Source: Dechloromonas sp. A34 (GTDB lineage Bacteria > Pseudomonadota > Gammaproteobacteria > Burkholderiales > Rhodocyclaceae). From it: a DNA stretch of 64,000 nucleotides. The notes beneath the pieces were generated by a model. That model saw nothing but the letters and a program-made list of their open reading frames with translations. It was not told where the DNA came from and made no database searches. The DNA lies in NCBI RefSeq assembly GCF_026261605.1, contig NZ_CP102486.1, forward strand, positions 3,100,001 through 3,164,000. Direction: 5' to 3'. Of the stretch, positions 30,422-39,773 are shown one piece after another; positions within the stretch are counted from its first letter, which is position 1, and the number at the start of each line of letters is the position of its first letter. Both the position numbers and the translations under genes were made by a program.

Positions 30422-31722
30422 TGCCGCGCACGCTGCTGGCGCGGACTTTCCTGCTGCTCGCCTGGCTCGTGTTGCTGACCACGGCGGCCTGGCTCAGCCT
30501 GTTCCGTTACATCGAGGCCGAACCGCGCGCCCGGGAAACGGCGCAACTGGCCGCCTCCGCGGTCAATCTGATCCGCGCCTCGCTGTTCGCCGCCGCCCCG
30601 GACAAGCGCCTCAATCTGTTCATGGAGTTTTCGACCCGCGAAGGCATTCGCCTGCTCCCGGCCGAGCCGGAAGACCGCATTGAAGCCATGCCCGACAGCC
30701 GTTTTCACCGACTGCTCCAGCGCGAACTGAGCACCCGCCTGGGCGAGCATACGCGAGTGGCCGCCAGCGTCGATGACCAGCCCGGATTCTGGGTCAGCTT
30801 TCGTCTCGACGAAACCGATGAAGAGGAGTACTGGCTGGTCCTGCCGCGCGAACGGGCCACACGCAGCATTGCCGGCCACTGGCTGAGCTGGGGCCTGCTG
30901 GCCATTGCCCTGGCCCTGGCTGTCGCCTGGCTGATCGCTTCGCGCATCAGCCGCCCCCTGAAGGCGATGGCGAAATCCGCCGAAACCGTTGGTCGCGGCC
31001 AAATACCGGCCCCCCTGCCGGAAGACGGGGCAGAGGAACTCAGTCGCCTGGCCCATGCCTTCAATACCATGGCCCGCGATCTCGAGCGCCACGACAAGGA
31101 TCGCTCTGAAGTGCTGGCCGGCATCTCGCATGACCTACGCACGCCCCTCACCCGCTTGCGGCTCGAAGCCGAAATGAGCATTGCCGACGAAGGCGCCCGC
31201 CTGGCGGTCATCGCCGACATCGGGCAGATGGAAGCGGTGATTTCCCAGTTCATGGATTTCGCCCGCGCCGATTCCGGCGAGGCGGCGGAACAAACCGATC
31301 CGGCCAGCCTCCTGCAGGGCATCGCCGACCGCCAGGCCTGCGTCGGCCACCCGCTGTCGGTAACCGTCGGTGCCGCGCCGACCATGCTGCTGCGCCCGAA
31401 AGCCCTGACCCGCGCCGTCACCAACCTGATCGACAATGCCTGGAAATATGGTGGCGGCGAGATCACGCTGAACGCACAGGCGATCGCTGACGAACTGTGG
31501 ATTGAAATCGGAGACCACGGTCCGGGCATCGCCGCCGACGAGGTGGATCGCCTGAAGCGCCCCTTCACCCGGCTCGACTCGGCGCGCAGCAATGCTGGCG
31601 GCACCGGCCTCGGCCTGGCCATCGTCGAGCGCGTGGCACGCCTGCATGAGGGCCGCCTCGAGCTGCTGCCCAACGCAGAGGGCGGGCTGCTCGCCCGCCT
31701 GGTCCTGCCGATCAGACGCTGA
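30418..31722 (+). CDS. envZ: EnvZ-like sensor histidine kinase
   Basis: This 434-aa inner-membrane kinase partners the preceding regulator. There are two spans (about residues 8-30 and 155-178) around a periplasmic domain of about 125 residues, then HAMP (RISRPLKAMAKSAETVG), the phospho-acceptor SHDLRTPLTRL, N-box NLIDNAWKYGGG, GDHGPGIAADE and GGTGLGLAIVERVA. The short EnvZ-type layout and pairing with an OmpR-like regulator support the name. Its last 11 bases overlap the convergent HDOD gene. Confidence 0.9.
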
Positions 31723-32554
31723 GCGCCTGGTCGGCCTCCTCGACGCCGCTCACCACCCGCGGCAGGACGGGGCGGATTTTTTCGGCATCCAGTCCGAGGC
31801 GCTGCCAGGCAGTGCCATCGACCGGCATCACCATTTCCGAATCGGCGCCGCTGTAGCCCAGGGCATGCGCCACGGCATCGGCAATGTGGATCAATTCGGC
31901 AAGCGATCCGGGCTCGGCCCTCCCCGGCGCATGGTGGTCGGCCAAAGCCTGGCGCAGCGCCAGCGGAAAGCGCCAGGTATCGGCCAGCAGTCCGCCGACT
32001 TCGCCGTGGTCCATCCCGAGAATGTGGCGCTCGGCGACAACCAGAAAACAATCTTGTTGTGTGCGATGCGCCAGTACCGCGGCGTACGGCTCGGGGAAGT
32101 TGGCGGCCAGAACCAGGGCGCCGATATCGTGCAACAGGCCGCCGGTGAAGGCCAGCTCCGGGTTGTGACCGGTCAGCGGGGCGAGCAGCCGGGTGGTGAC
32201 GCCGACCGCGACGCCGTGCCGCAGATAGTTCCGGGTATCGAAGCCAGGACAATGATCGACCCGAAATGCCCCGTTGATGCCGACCGCCAGCACCATGCTG
32301 CGGACGGCGCGAAAGCCGAGCACCACAACCGCCTCGTTGATCGTGCCGACCTTGTGCTGCAAGCCATAGAAGGAAGAATTCGCCACCCGCAGCACGCGGG
32401 CGGTAAGCCCCTGGTCGAGGGCGATTTTTCGGGCGATGCTGCCGACGTCGACCTCCTCGTCGCCGAAGGTCGCGAGCAGCTCGGTAATGGCGCTCGGCAG
32501 GGCCGGCAACTGTTTCAGGCGGGTCACAACCCGCTCCCGATCAAGCGGCGTCAT
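31712..32554 (-). CDS. HDOD-domain protein
   Basis: This 280-aa cytoplasmic protein consists of one HDOD domain (about residues 12-215: LPALPSAITELLA, RVANSSFYGL, FTGGLLHDIGALVL) plus a short C-terminal tail. HDOD proteins are HD-like but usually lack the full metal-binding set, and several act in signalling linked to cyclic-di-GMP or motility. The precise role is unknown. It overlaps the small gene upstream by 4 bases (ATGA), so the two are probably made together. Confidence 0.88.
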   Translation of the reverse strand: MTPLDRERVVTRLKQLPALPSAITELLATFGDEEVDVGSIARKIALDQGLTARVLRVANSSFYGLQHKVGTINEAVVVLGFRAVRSMVLAVGINGAFRVDHCPGFDTRNYLRHGVAVGVTTRLLAPLTGHNPELAFTGGLLHDIGALVLAANFPEPYAAVLAHRTQQDCFLVVAERHILGMDHGEVGGLLADTWRFPLALRQALADHHAPGRAEPGSLAELIHIADAVAHALGYSGADSEMVMPVDGTAWQRLGLDAEKIRPVLPRVVSGVEEADQALSV

Positions 32555-32871
32555 TGCGGCTGCTCCAGACGAAAATCGAGGATGGCCTGGTACAACTGCC
32601 GGGTTTCGGCGCCGTCGCCGGCCTTGCGGAAAAGCTGGTCGAGTTGCTCGACCACCCTCGCCCGCCGCGCTTCACGGGCCGCCGAGTCTTCCTCGATTTC
32701 GCGTTCGACCGTCAATGCCGCGATCTCCCGCCGCCGCAAACCCTGCAGCATGCTTTCGGTCAGTTCGCTGCCGGCCGGCACCAGCACCTGCCCCATCGCA
32801 TCCGCGACTGCCTCGGCCAGTCGCATGCCGGGCTGGGCATCGTCAATCGCTATGGACTCCAAAACTTTCAT
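32551..32871 (-). CDS. Small protein resembling the N-terminal domain of HD-GYP/HDOD signalling proteins
   Basis: This 106-aa protein has no assigned function. Its first 55 residues (IDDAQPGMRLAEAVADAMG, VLVPAGSELTESMLQGLRRR) look like the small domain that precedes the HD part in some HD-GYP proteins: a PGM.LAE motif, then V.PAG..LTE. The rest is a charged helix. It overlaps the HDOD gene by 4 bases, so it could be a detached regulatory domain of that protein. Confidence 0.75.
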   Translation of the reverse strand: MKVLESIAIDDAQPGMRLAEAVADAMGQVLVPAGSELTESMLQGLRRREIAALTVEREIEEDSAAREARRARVVEQLDQLFRKAGDGAETRQLYQAILDFRLEQPQ

Positions 32872-32955
32872 TCGGTTTTTTCCTCCAGCATCAGCAGGCC
32901 GGGGCGTTTCACCTACCGTCAGCAGTATGGCATAGGCCGCACGATCCAGCCCATC

Positions 32956-33549
32956 CTAGGCGCCGAGCGGCGGAGCGGAAAATCGAGCTATCGTCTGGTA
33001 GCGCGAACCGGTAACGGCAAGCTGCGAACGGACCAGAACGAAGTCCTGACATGGCCAGCGCAAGGGTGCAATGGGCGGCAGTCGATGCGCGATGTCGCCT
33101 GCCGGACTCGCCGGAATCCGGCGTACCAATGTGACATGCGGAATGAAAGTGCGTTCGTGGTCGTGGGCAGAAAAACCGGCCTCGACAATGCCTTCCCGCA
33201 ATTCGGCAACCAAGCCCCCGAGGGCTGGCACCGAAGCACGACACCCTGCCCACAACAAGCGCGGGCGGGGCCAGAAGCCGACCTGGTCGAGAGTCAGCTC
33301 GAAGGGCCGGAAGGCCACCCGGCGCGCCACATCGCACAACGTCGGCAATTGCGCCTCGGGAATATCACCAAGAAAAGCCAGGGTCAGGTGGATGGTATCC
33401 AGCCGCGTCGGCCGGCCGCCGAACTGCCCGGCCGCCGCCTCGGCAATCGCCGCCAGTTGGCCTGCCAGTTCGGGCGACGGCCAGAGGCCGAAGAAAACTC
33501 TGGCCGTCGCCGGCCGCTCGGTTTTTTCCGCTTGGCCCTCAGGCCGCAC
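32956..33549 (-). CDS. thpR: RNA 2',3'-cyclic phosphodiesterase ThpR (2H family)
   Basis: This opens 2',3'-cyclic phosphates on RNA ends; the family was formerly called 2'-5' RNA ligase. The 197-aa protein has the two HxTx motifs of the 2H fold, HLTL near residue 54 and HVTL near residue 138. The length is typical. Its start overlaps the end of ispF by 11 bases, which suggests cotranscription with ispDF, though no functional link is known. Confidence 0.92.
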   Translation of the reverse strand: MRPEGQAEKTERPATARVFFGLWPSPELAGQLAAIAEAAAGQFGGRPTRLDTIHLTLAFLGDIPEAQLPTLCDVARRVAFRPFELTLDQVGFWPRPRLLWAGCRASVPALGGLVAELREGIVEAGFSAHDHERTFIPHVTLVRRIPASPAGDIAHRLPPIAPLRWPCQDFVLVRSQLAVTGSRYQTIARFSAPPLGA

Positions 33550-34021
33550 GCTGAACCAGCACGATGGCCTGGGCCTCGATCGCCTCTTCGCGGCCGAGAT
33601 AGCCCAGGCGTTCGTTGGTCTTGCCCTTGATATTCACGGCATCGGGCGCTATCCCGAGATCGGCCGCGATATTCGCCACCATCGCCGCGGCATGCGGCGC
33701 GAGCTTGGGTTGCTGGGCAATCAGCGTCGCATCGACATTGACCGGTTGCCAGCCCTTCTCGGCGACCAGGGCGACGGCGGCACGGAGCAGCACGCGGCTG
33801 TCGGCGCCCTTGTAGCGCGGGTCGCTATCGGGAAAGTGGCGGCCGATATCGCCGAGCGCCACGGCGCCGAGCAGGGCATCGGTAATCGCATGGAGCAGCG
33901 CATCGGCGTCAGAATGGCCGAGCAGGCCGGTGGTGTGGGGAATCTCGACGCCGCCGAGGATCAGCTTGCGGCCGGCGACCAACTGGTGCACGTCGTACCC
34001 TTGTCCCACCCGAAAATTCAT
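33539..34021 (-). CDS. ispF: 2-C-methyl-D-erythritol 2,4-cyclodiphosphate synthase
   Basis: IspF forms the cyclic diphosphate in the MEP route to isoprenoids. The 160-aa product begins [14 protein letters not shown], with metal ligands Asp and His in GYDVH, the [18 protein letters not shown] motif, [11 protein letters not shown] and KTNERLG. It overlaps ispD by 4 bases, the common ispDF order. Confidence 0.97.
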   Translation of the reverse strand: MNFRVGQGYDVHQLVAGRKLILGGVEIPHTTGLLGHSDADALLHAITDALLGAVALGDIGRHFPDSDPRYKGADSRVLLRAAVALVAEKGWQPVNVDATLIAQQPKLAPHAAAMVANIAADLGIAPDAVNIKGKTNERLGYLGREEAIEAQAIVLVQRAA

Positions 34022-34704
34022 TTCCGTCCCCGCAAGATCATTACCGCCAAGGCCAGGTCGGCCGGATAAGTCACCTTCAGATTGGTCGTGTCGCTACGCA
34101 CCAGTTTCGGCTTCAGGCCGAGCGCTTCGATCGCGCCCGCCTCGTCGGTGACGGCACTGCACTTGGCCAGGGCCTCGCTGAGGCGGCCGTAGCGGAACAT
34201 CTGCGGCGTCTGCGCCTGCCACAGGCCGTCGCGCGGCTCGGTGGCGACGACCCGCTGTTCGGCATCGGCCCGCTTCAGCGTATCGGCGACCGGCACGGCG
34301 AGAATGCCGCCGACCGGGTCGTCAGCCAGATCGGCGAACAGCGCGGCCAGCATCTCGGCGCTCAGGCACGGGCGGGCCGCGTCATGGACCAGCACCCAGT
34401 CGTCGTCGGCCGCCACCATCGCCGCGGCGCGCAGTCCATTGCTGACGCTTTCAGCCCGCGTTGCGCCGCCGCAGCGCACGGTTTCCAGCTTGGAGCCCAG
34501 TTCCGACCAGTCGTACTGCGGCCACCAGGGATCGTCCGGCGAGAGCACCACCCAGACGCGATCGATCTCCGGGCAGGCCGTCAACGCAGCCAGGGCGTGG
34601 TAAATCAGCGGCCGTCCAAGCAGGCCCAGATACTGCTTGGGTTTCTCGGCACCGAAGCGGGAACCGCTGCCGGCAGCGGGAACAATTGCGAAATAGCGTG
34701 GCAT
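34018..34704 (-). CDS. ispD: 2-C-methyl-D-erythritol 4-phosphate cytidylyltransferase
   Basis: IspD attaches CMP to methylerythritol 4-phosphate in the MEP pathway. The 228-aa product has the nucleotide-binding [18 protein letters not shown] near its start, [10 protein letters not shown] in the middle and [20 protein letters not shown] near the end. It is the first gene of the ispD-ispF-thpR run and diverges from the DUF4010 gene across 41 bases. Confidence 0.97.
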   Translation of the reverse strand: MPRYFAIVPAAGSGSRFGAEKPKQYLGLLGRPLIYHALAALTACPEIDRVWVVLSPDDPWWPQYDWSELGSKLETVRCGGATRAESVSNGLRAAAMVAADDDWVLVHDAARPCLSAEMLAALFADLADDPVGGILAVPVADTLKRADAEQRVVATEPRDGLWQAQTPQMFRYGRLSEALAKCSAVTDEAGAIEALGLKPKLVRSDTTNLKVTYPADLALAVMILRGRK

Positions 34705-34745
34705 GGCTTAATTTTACTAAATAACGATTAGAAAAGAGGAAAGGC

Positions 34746-36002
34746 ATGAGCTTCATCGTCCCCGAACTGGCCGCCCCCCTGGAAGCTTTCGGGACAGCGT
34801 TGGGGATCGGCCTGCTGGTCGGCATGGAGCGCGAACGCCGACCCGATTCGGCGGCCGGCCTGCGGACTTTCGCCCTCGTCGCCATGCTCGGTTGCCTCTT
34901 TGCCCTGCTCGGCGAGAAAACCAGCGGTCCCTGGATGCTGGCGATCGGGCTGCTGGTCATCTCGGCGGCGATGGTCGCCTCCAATTTCTCGGCACAACAG
35001 GAAGAGCAGTATCGCGGCTTCACCTCCGAAGCCGCGATCATCGTTACCTACGGCCTGGGCGCCGCAGTCTGGTTCGGCTACGCGACGCTGGCCGTCATGC
35101 TCGGCATCACGACCACCGTCCTGCTTTATTTCAAGGCCGAACTGAAGCAGTTCAGCCAGCGCACGACGCCCAAGGACATCAACTCCATCCTGCAATTCGC
35201 CGTGCTCTCGCTGGTCATCCTGCCCATCCTGCCGAACCAGGATTTCGGCCCCTACGCCGCCCTCAACCCGCGCCAGATCTGGTGGATGGTGGTGCTGATC
35301 TCCGGCCTGGCGCTGTCCGGCTACCTCGCCCTGCGCATCGTCGGCACCCGCCACGGGGCGACGCTGCTCGGCATTTTTGGCGGCCTGGCATCGAGCACCG
35401 CGACGACCATGATGTTCTCCCGCCACGCCCGCGAACTGGGGCACCTGGTGCGCATGGCGGCACTCGTCATCCTGATCGCCAACGTCATGGTGATGATCCG
35501 TCTCGGCCTGGTTTCCGGCGTCGTCGCGCCGAGCCTGATTACCCCGATCGCCATCGTCTTCGCCTGCGGCATCGTGCCCGGGGTGGCGATGGCGCTGTAC
35601 GGCTGGAAGATCCTCAGCGCCGGCGGCGAACTGCCGCTGCCGGAAGTCTCCAATCCGACCGAACTGAAAACCGCCATCTCTTTCGGCCTGCTCTACGCCG
35701 TCGTCCTCCTCGCCTCGGCCTGGCTGCAGGACATTGCCGGCAACAAGGGCCTCTACATCGTCGCCCTCGCCTCCGGCCTGACCGATGCCGACGCCAGCGT
35801 GCTGTCCACGCTGCGCATGTACAACCTGGAAAAAATTCCCAGCCACGAGGCGGTGATTGCCGTCACGCTGGCGCTGCTCGCCAATCTGGTCTTCAAGATC
35901 GGGCTGGTGATCAGCATCGGCGGCAGCAAGCTGGCCCGCCATGCCCTGCCCGGCCTGTTCGCCATCGGCGGCGGCATGGTCTTCGGCTTGATGCTGGTTT
36001 GA
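34746..36002 (+). CDS. MgtC/DUF4010 multi-pass membrane protein
   Basis: This 418-aa inner-membrane protein of unknown function has about 12 hydrophobic segments. The N-terminal part (GIGLLVGMERERR, LRTFALVAMLG) resembles MgtC/SapB, and the remainder is DUF4010, with GGLASSTATTMMFSR and ASGLTDADASVLS. A good ribosome site (GAGGAAAG) precedes the ATG. It lies 10 bases upstream of the MEMO-like gene, so it is probably the first gene of that operon. Transport is likely from the structure, but no substrate is evident. Confidence 0.88.
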   Translation: MSFIVPELAAPLEAFGTALGIGLLVGMERERRPDSAAGLRTFALVAMLGCLFALLGEKTSGPWMLAIGLLVISAAMVASNFSAQQEEQYRGFTSEAAIIVTYGLGAAVWFGYATLAVMLGITTTVLLYFKAELKQFSQRTTPKDINSILQFAVLSLVILPILPNQDFGPYAALNPRQIWWMVVLISGLALSGYLALRIVGTRHGATLLGIFGGLASSTATTMMFSRHARELGHLVRMAALVILIANVMVMIRLGLVSGVVAPSLITPIAIVFACGIVPGVAMALYGWKILSAGGELPLPEVSNPTELKTAISFGLLYAVVLLASAWLQDIAGNKGLYIVALASGLTDADASVLSTLRMYNLEKIPSHEAVIAVTLALLANLVFKIGLVISIGGSKLARHALPGLFAIGGGMVFGLMLV

Positions 36003-36012
36003 GAGGCCCGCC

Positions 36013-36810
36013 ATGACACTCACCCGCCCGCCCGCCGTCGCCGGCATGTTCTACCCCGGCCAACCCGGAACCTTGACCAGCGCCGTCGATCAGTTGCTGG
36101 CCGCGGCACCGGCCAGCGCGATGCCGCAACCCAAGGCGCTGATCGTGCCGCACGCCGGCTACATCTACTCCGGCTCGACCGCGGCCATGGCCTATGCCGC
36201 GCTCGCCCCGTGGCGCTCGACGATCCGCCGCGTCGTTCTGCTGGGCCCGACCCATCGCGTGGCAGTCGATGGTCTTGCCCTGCCCCACAGCGAAGCCTTC
36301 GCCACGCCGCTCGGCAGCATCCCGCTGGATAGGGAAGCCATCGCCGAACTCGCCGAATTACCGCAGATCGTCTTCAGCGACCGCGTCCACGCCGAGGAGC
36401 ACTCGCTGGAAGTCCACCTGCCCTTCCTCCAGCGCGTGCTCGACGTTTTCACGCTGGTCCCGCTCGCCGTCGGCGATGCCACGCCGCAGGCCGTCGGCGA
36501 GGTGCTCGACCGGCTCTGGGGCGGCCCGGAAACGCTGATCGTGATCAGCTCCGATCTCTCGCATTTCCTGCCCTATGCCGCAGCCAACCAGGTCGACGGC
36601 GAAACCTGCCAGCACATCCTGCAATTCGATAGCCATATCCGTCCCGAGCAGGCCTGCGGCGCCTTTCCGGTCAATGGTCTGCTTCTCGTCGCCCGCCGCC
36701 GCGGCCTGCTCCCGCAATTGATCCACCACTGCAATTCCGGCGATACGGCCGGCGACAAACAGCGCGTGGTCGGCTATGCGGCTTTTGCGTTCCACGAACC
36801 CCATGTCTGA
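36013..36810 (+). CDS. amrB: AmmeMemoRadiSam system protein B (MEMO family)
   Basis: This 265-aa homologue of human MEMO1 keeps candidate metal ligands His46 (VPHAGYIYSG), His80 (GPTHRVAVDG), His183 (SSDLSHFL) and Cys239 (HHCNSGDTAG). Human MEMO1 has been reported to bind copper or iron; the bacterial role is unknown. The next gene overlaps its end by 8 bases. Consistent co-occurrence with AMMECR1 and a radical SAM protein defines the AmmeMemoRadiSam set. Confidence 0.93.
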   Translation: MTLTRPPAVAGMFYPGQPGTLTSAVDQLLAAAPASAMPQPKALIVPHAGYIYSGSTAAMAYAALAPWRSTIRRVVLLGPTHRVAVDGLALPHSEAFATPLGSIPLDREAIAELAELPQIVFSDRVHAEEHSLEVHLPFLQRVLDVFTLVPLAVGDATPQAVGEVLDRLWGGPETLIVISSDLSHFLPYAAANQVDGETCQHILQFDSHIRPEQACGAFPVNGLLLVARRRGLLPQLIHHCNSGDTAGDKQRVVGYAAFAFHEPHV

Positions 36811-37351
36811 ACTCGGCCCCGTCCTGCTCCAGTTGGCCCGGGCCGCCATCGCCCAGCGCTTTGGCCACAGCCTGCCGGCGATCGCCGACCTGCCCGAATT
36901 GCACCGGCCCGGCGCCACGTTCGTCACGCTCAATCAGCACGGCCAGTTACGCGGTTGCATCGGCAGCCTGGAAGCCTGGCGCCCATTGCGCACCGACGTT
37001 CAGGAAAACGCCTGCGCCGCCGCCTTCCGCGACCCGCGCTTCGAACCGCTACGCGAAGATGAACTGCTATTGACCCGGCTCGAGGTCTCGCTGCTGACCT
37101 CGGCCGAACTGATGAATTGCCGTGACGAGTCCGATGCCCTCAGCCAGCTGCGCCCGAACATCGATGGCGTGATCTTCACTGCCGGCCACCACCGCTCCAC
37201 CTTCCTGCCGCAGGTCTGGGAGCAATTGCCCGATCCTGGCGAATTCATGGCCCACCTGAAACAAAAGGCCGGTCTGGCAGTCGACTATTGGGGACCGAAT
37301 GTTCAACTCGAACGCTACAGTGTCAAAAAATGGAAGGAGGCTCTGCCATGA
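36803..37351 (+). CDS. amrA: AmmeMemoRadiSam system protein A (AMMECR1 domain)
   Basis: I chose the ATG at 36803 (MSELGPVLLQLARAAIAQRFG), giving 182 aa; the frame opens further upstream inside amrB. The AMMECR1 signature LRGCIGSLEAWRPL near residues 48-60 and the later TFLPQVWEQLPDP are clear. The biochemical function is unknown. It overlaps amrB by 8 bases and amrS by 4, so the three are translationally coupled. Confidence 0.93.
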   Translation: MSELGPVLLQLARAAIAQRFGHSLPAIADLPELHRPGATFVTLNQHGQLRGCIGSLEAWRPLRTDVQENACAAAFRDPRFEPLREDELLLTRLEVSLLTSAELMNCRDESDALSQLRPNIDGVIFTAGHHRSTFLPQVWEQLPDPGEFMAHLKQKAGLAVDYWGPNVQLERYSVKKWKEALP

Positions 37352-38442
37352 GCCCATCCGAAACCCTGCATCCCGGCCGCTGGTGGCATACCCTGCCCGA
37401 CGGCCGCGTCCAGTGCGATCTCTGCCCGCGCGACTGCCAATTGCACGAAGGCCAGCGCGGCGCCTGTTTCGTCCGCCAGCGTGTCAATGACGCCATCCAG
37501 CTGACGACCTACGGCCGCTCCTCCGGCTTCTGCATCGACCCCATCGAGAAGAAGCCGCTCAACCACTTCTACCCGGGCAGCAGCATCCTCTCCTTCGGCA
37601 CCGCCGGCTGCAATCTGAGCTGCAAGTTCTGCCAGAACTGGGACATTTCCAAGTCGAAGGACATGGACCGCCTGATGGACGAAGCCAGCCCGCAGGCCAT
37701 CGCCAGCGCGGCCCGGCGCAATCGGGCCGATGCCGTGGCCTATACCTACAACGACCCGGTGATTTTCGCCGAATACGCCATCGACACGGCGCTCGCCTGC
37801 CATGAACAGGGCATCCGCAACGTCGCCGTCACCGCCGGCTACATCCACGCCGAACCGGCCCGCGAATTCTTCGCCGTGATGGATGCCGCCAATGTCGACC
37901 TCAAGGCCTTCACCGACTACTTCTACCACAAGCTCTGCGTCGCCCACCTGCAGCCGGTGCTCGACACGCTGGCCTACATCCACCATGAAACCGACTGCTG
38001 GCTGGAAATCACCACCTTGTTGATCCCCGGCCACAATGACAACCCCGACGAAATCAAGGAACTCGCCACCTGGGTCGAGCGCGAACTCAGCCCGGAGGTA
38101 CCGCTGCACTTCTCGGCCTTTCATCCCGACTGGAAGATGGCCGACATCCCGCCGACACCACCCGCCACCCTCAGCCTGGCCCGCAGCATCGCCATCGACG
38201 CCGGCCTGCACTACGTCTATACCGGCAATGTTCATGACAGCGAAGGCGGCACCACTTTCTGCCCAAACTGCGACGCCGCACTGATCGTCCGCGACTGGTA
38301 CGACATTCGTCGCTACGAACTCGGCCCCGACGGTAGCTGCCCGCATTGCCGGACCGCCATCGCCGGCCGTTTCGGCCCGGCGCTCGGGCACGATGGCAGC
38401 GCCTTCGGGGCGCGCCGCATCCCGATCCGCATCGCGCCATGA
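37348..38442 (+). CDS. amrS: AmmeMemoRadiSam system radical SAM enzyme
   Basis: This 364-aa enzyme relates to the pyruvate formate-lyase activating enzyme group. The cluster Cys are C88, C92 and C95 (GCNLSCKFC). An N-terminal four-Cys set (C23, C26, C30, C40) and two C-terminal CxxC pairs (FCPNC, SCPHC) suggest further metal sites. The ATG at 37348 is chosen for its strong ribosome site GGAAGGAGG at 37332-37340 and the ATGA overlap with amrA. The substrate is unknown; it may modify or use the MEMO or AMMECR1 partner. Confidence 0.93.
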   Translation: MSPSETLHPGRWWHTLPDGRVQCDLCPRDCQLHEGQRGACFVRQRVNDAIQLTTYGRSSGFCIDPIEKKPLNHFYPGSSILSFGTAGCNLSCKFCQNWDISKSKDMDRLMDEASPQAIASAARRNRADAVAYTYNDPVIFAEYAIDTALACHEQGIRNVAVTAGYIHAEPAREFFAVMDAANVDLKAFTDYFYHKLCVAHLQPVLDTLAYIHHETDCWLEITTLLIPGHNDNPDEIKELATWVERELSPEVPLHFSAFHPDWKMADIPPTPPATLSLARSIAIDAGLHYVYTGNVHDSEGGTTFCPNCDAALIVRDWYDIRRYELGPDGSCPHCRTAIAGRFGPALGHDGSAFGARRIPIRIAP

Positions 38443-39029
38443 ATCGCAGCATCAGTCTCCATACTCCGCACGGCATCCTGCATGGCCAGCTCGAACTGCC
38501 GGATCGGCCGAAAGGTCTGATCCTCCTCGCCCGCGCCCACCATGCACCGATCGACGTGCTGATCGCCGCCAATCTGGCCGCCCGCGGCTACGCGATTTTC
38601 GGCATGGAACTGCTCTCCAGCCAGGAAGTGCACTTCGCCGACGCCACCCAGAATGTGCCGCGCCTGAGCCAGCGCCTGCTCGACATCCTTAGCCTGATCG
38701 CCCGCGACGGCGACATGCAGGAACTGCCGCTCGCCATCTTCGCCACCGGCGACGCCTCGCCCGCCGCAATCCGCGCCGCCGCCCAGCGCGACACACAAGT
38801 CCGGGCCGTGGCCTGTCACGGCGGGCTGATCGACCGCGCTGGACTGCAGGCACTCAAACTGCTCGAAGCCCCGCTGTTGACCCTCTTCGACACCGAAGAC
38901 AGCGCCGGGAGAACAGCCTTCCAGCGCGCAGCCCTGCATTTGTCCGATATCCACGAAAGCCACGTCCTCAACCAAGGCGAAGACCCGGTGCTGCGGGTCG
39001 CCGCCTGGTTCGCCCTGCATTTGCGTTAG
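38439..39029 (+). CDS. Small alpha/beta-hydrolase-like protein
   Basis: This 196-aa protein starts with an ATGA overlap with amrS. GLILLARAHHAP and LLTLFDTEDS resemble dienelactone hydrolase-like folds, and the AIRAAAQRDTQVRAVACHGG region corresponds to the part after the nucleophile. The expected GxSxG elbow is replaced by GDASPA, so the Ser is present in an unusual context. It could be an active hydrolase of odd geometry or an inactive relative. Coupling to the AmmeMemoRadiSam genes suggests a shared pathway, but this is inference. Confidence 0.7.
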   Translation: MNRSISLHTPHGILHGQLELPDRPKGLILLARAHHAPIDVLIAANLAARGYAIFGMELLSSQEVHFADATQNVPRLSQRLLDILSLIARDGDMQELPLAIFATGDASPAAIRAAAQRDTQVRAVACHGGLIDRAGLQALKLLEAPLLTLFDTEDSAGRTAFQRAALHLSDIHESHVLNQGEDPVLRVAAWFALHLR

Positions 39030-39140
39030 TGTTCCGCCGAACAAAGCGCTGCGCCCGATCTATGTGATTTCCGCTATGGGCGGCCGTTGCCGAATCAATT
39101 AACCTTGCCTACTTCATCCATTCGCACGCAAGGAATTCCC

Positions 39141-39773
39141 ATGCCGGTGATCGAAGTCCGCCACCCCCTGGTCAAACACAAGATCGGCCTGATGCGCGAA
39201 GGCGACATCAGCACGAAGAAATTCCGCGAACTGACCGCCGAAGTCGCCCGTCTGCTGACTTACGAGGCCTGTAGCGACTTCGAGCTGGAAAAATGCACCA
39301 TCGCCGGCTGGGCCGGCCCGGTCGAGATCGACCAGATCAAGGGCAAGAAAGTCACCGTCGTCCCCATCCTGCGTGCCGGGCTGGGCATGCTCGACGGCGT
39401 CCTCGACCTGATTCCCAACGCCAAGGTCAGCGTCGTCGGCATCGCCCGCAATCACCAGACCCTGGTCCCGGAACCCTATTTCGAACGCTTCGTCGGCCAG
39501 CTCGAGGAACGCCTGGCACTGATCATCGACCCCATGCTGGCCACCGGCGGCTCGCTGATCGCCACCATCGACATGCTCAAGCGCAACGGCTGCCGGCACA
39601 TCAAGGCGCTTGTCCTGGTCGCCGCGCCGGAAGGCATCGCGGCACTGCAGGCCGCCCACCCCGAGGTCCAGCTCTACACCGCCGCCATCGACAGCCACCT
39701 CAACGAAGTCGGCTACATCATCCCCGGCCTCGGGGACGCCGGCGACAAGATTTTCGGGACCAAGGAAGCATGA
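39141..39773 (+). CDS. upp: Uracil phosphoribosyltransferase
   Basis: Upp makes UMP from uracil and PRPP. I chose the ATG at 39141 ([19 protein letters not shown]), which is preceded by AAGGAA and gives 210 aa, the family length. The PRPP-binding loop [11 protein letters not shown] is clear, as is the C-terminal [16 protein letters not shown]. The uracil permease gene overlaps its end by 4 bases. Confidence 0.97.
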   Translation: MPVIEVRHPLVKHKIGLMREGDISTKKFRELTAEVARLLTYEACSDFELEKCTIAGWAGPVEIDQIKGKKVTVVPILRAGLGMLDGVLDLIPNAKVSVVGIARNHQTLVPEPYFERFVGQLEERLALIIDPMLATGGSLIATIDMLKRNGCRHIKALVLVAAPEGIAALQAAHPEVQLYTAAIDSHLNEVGYIIPGLGDAGDKIFGTKEA

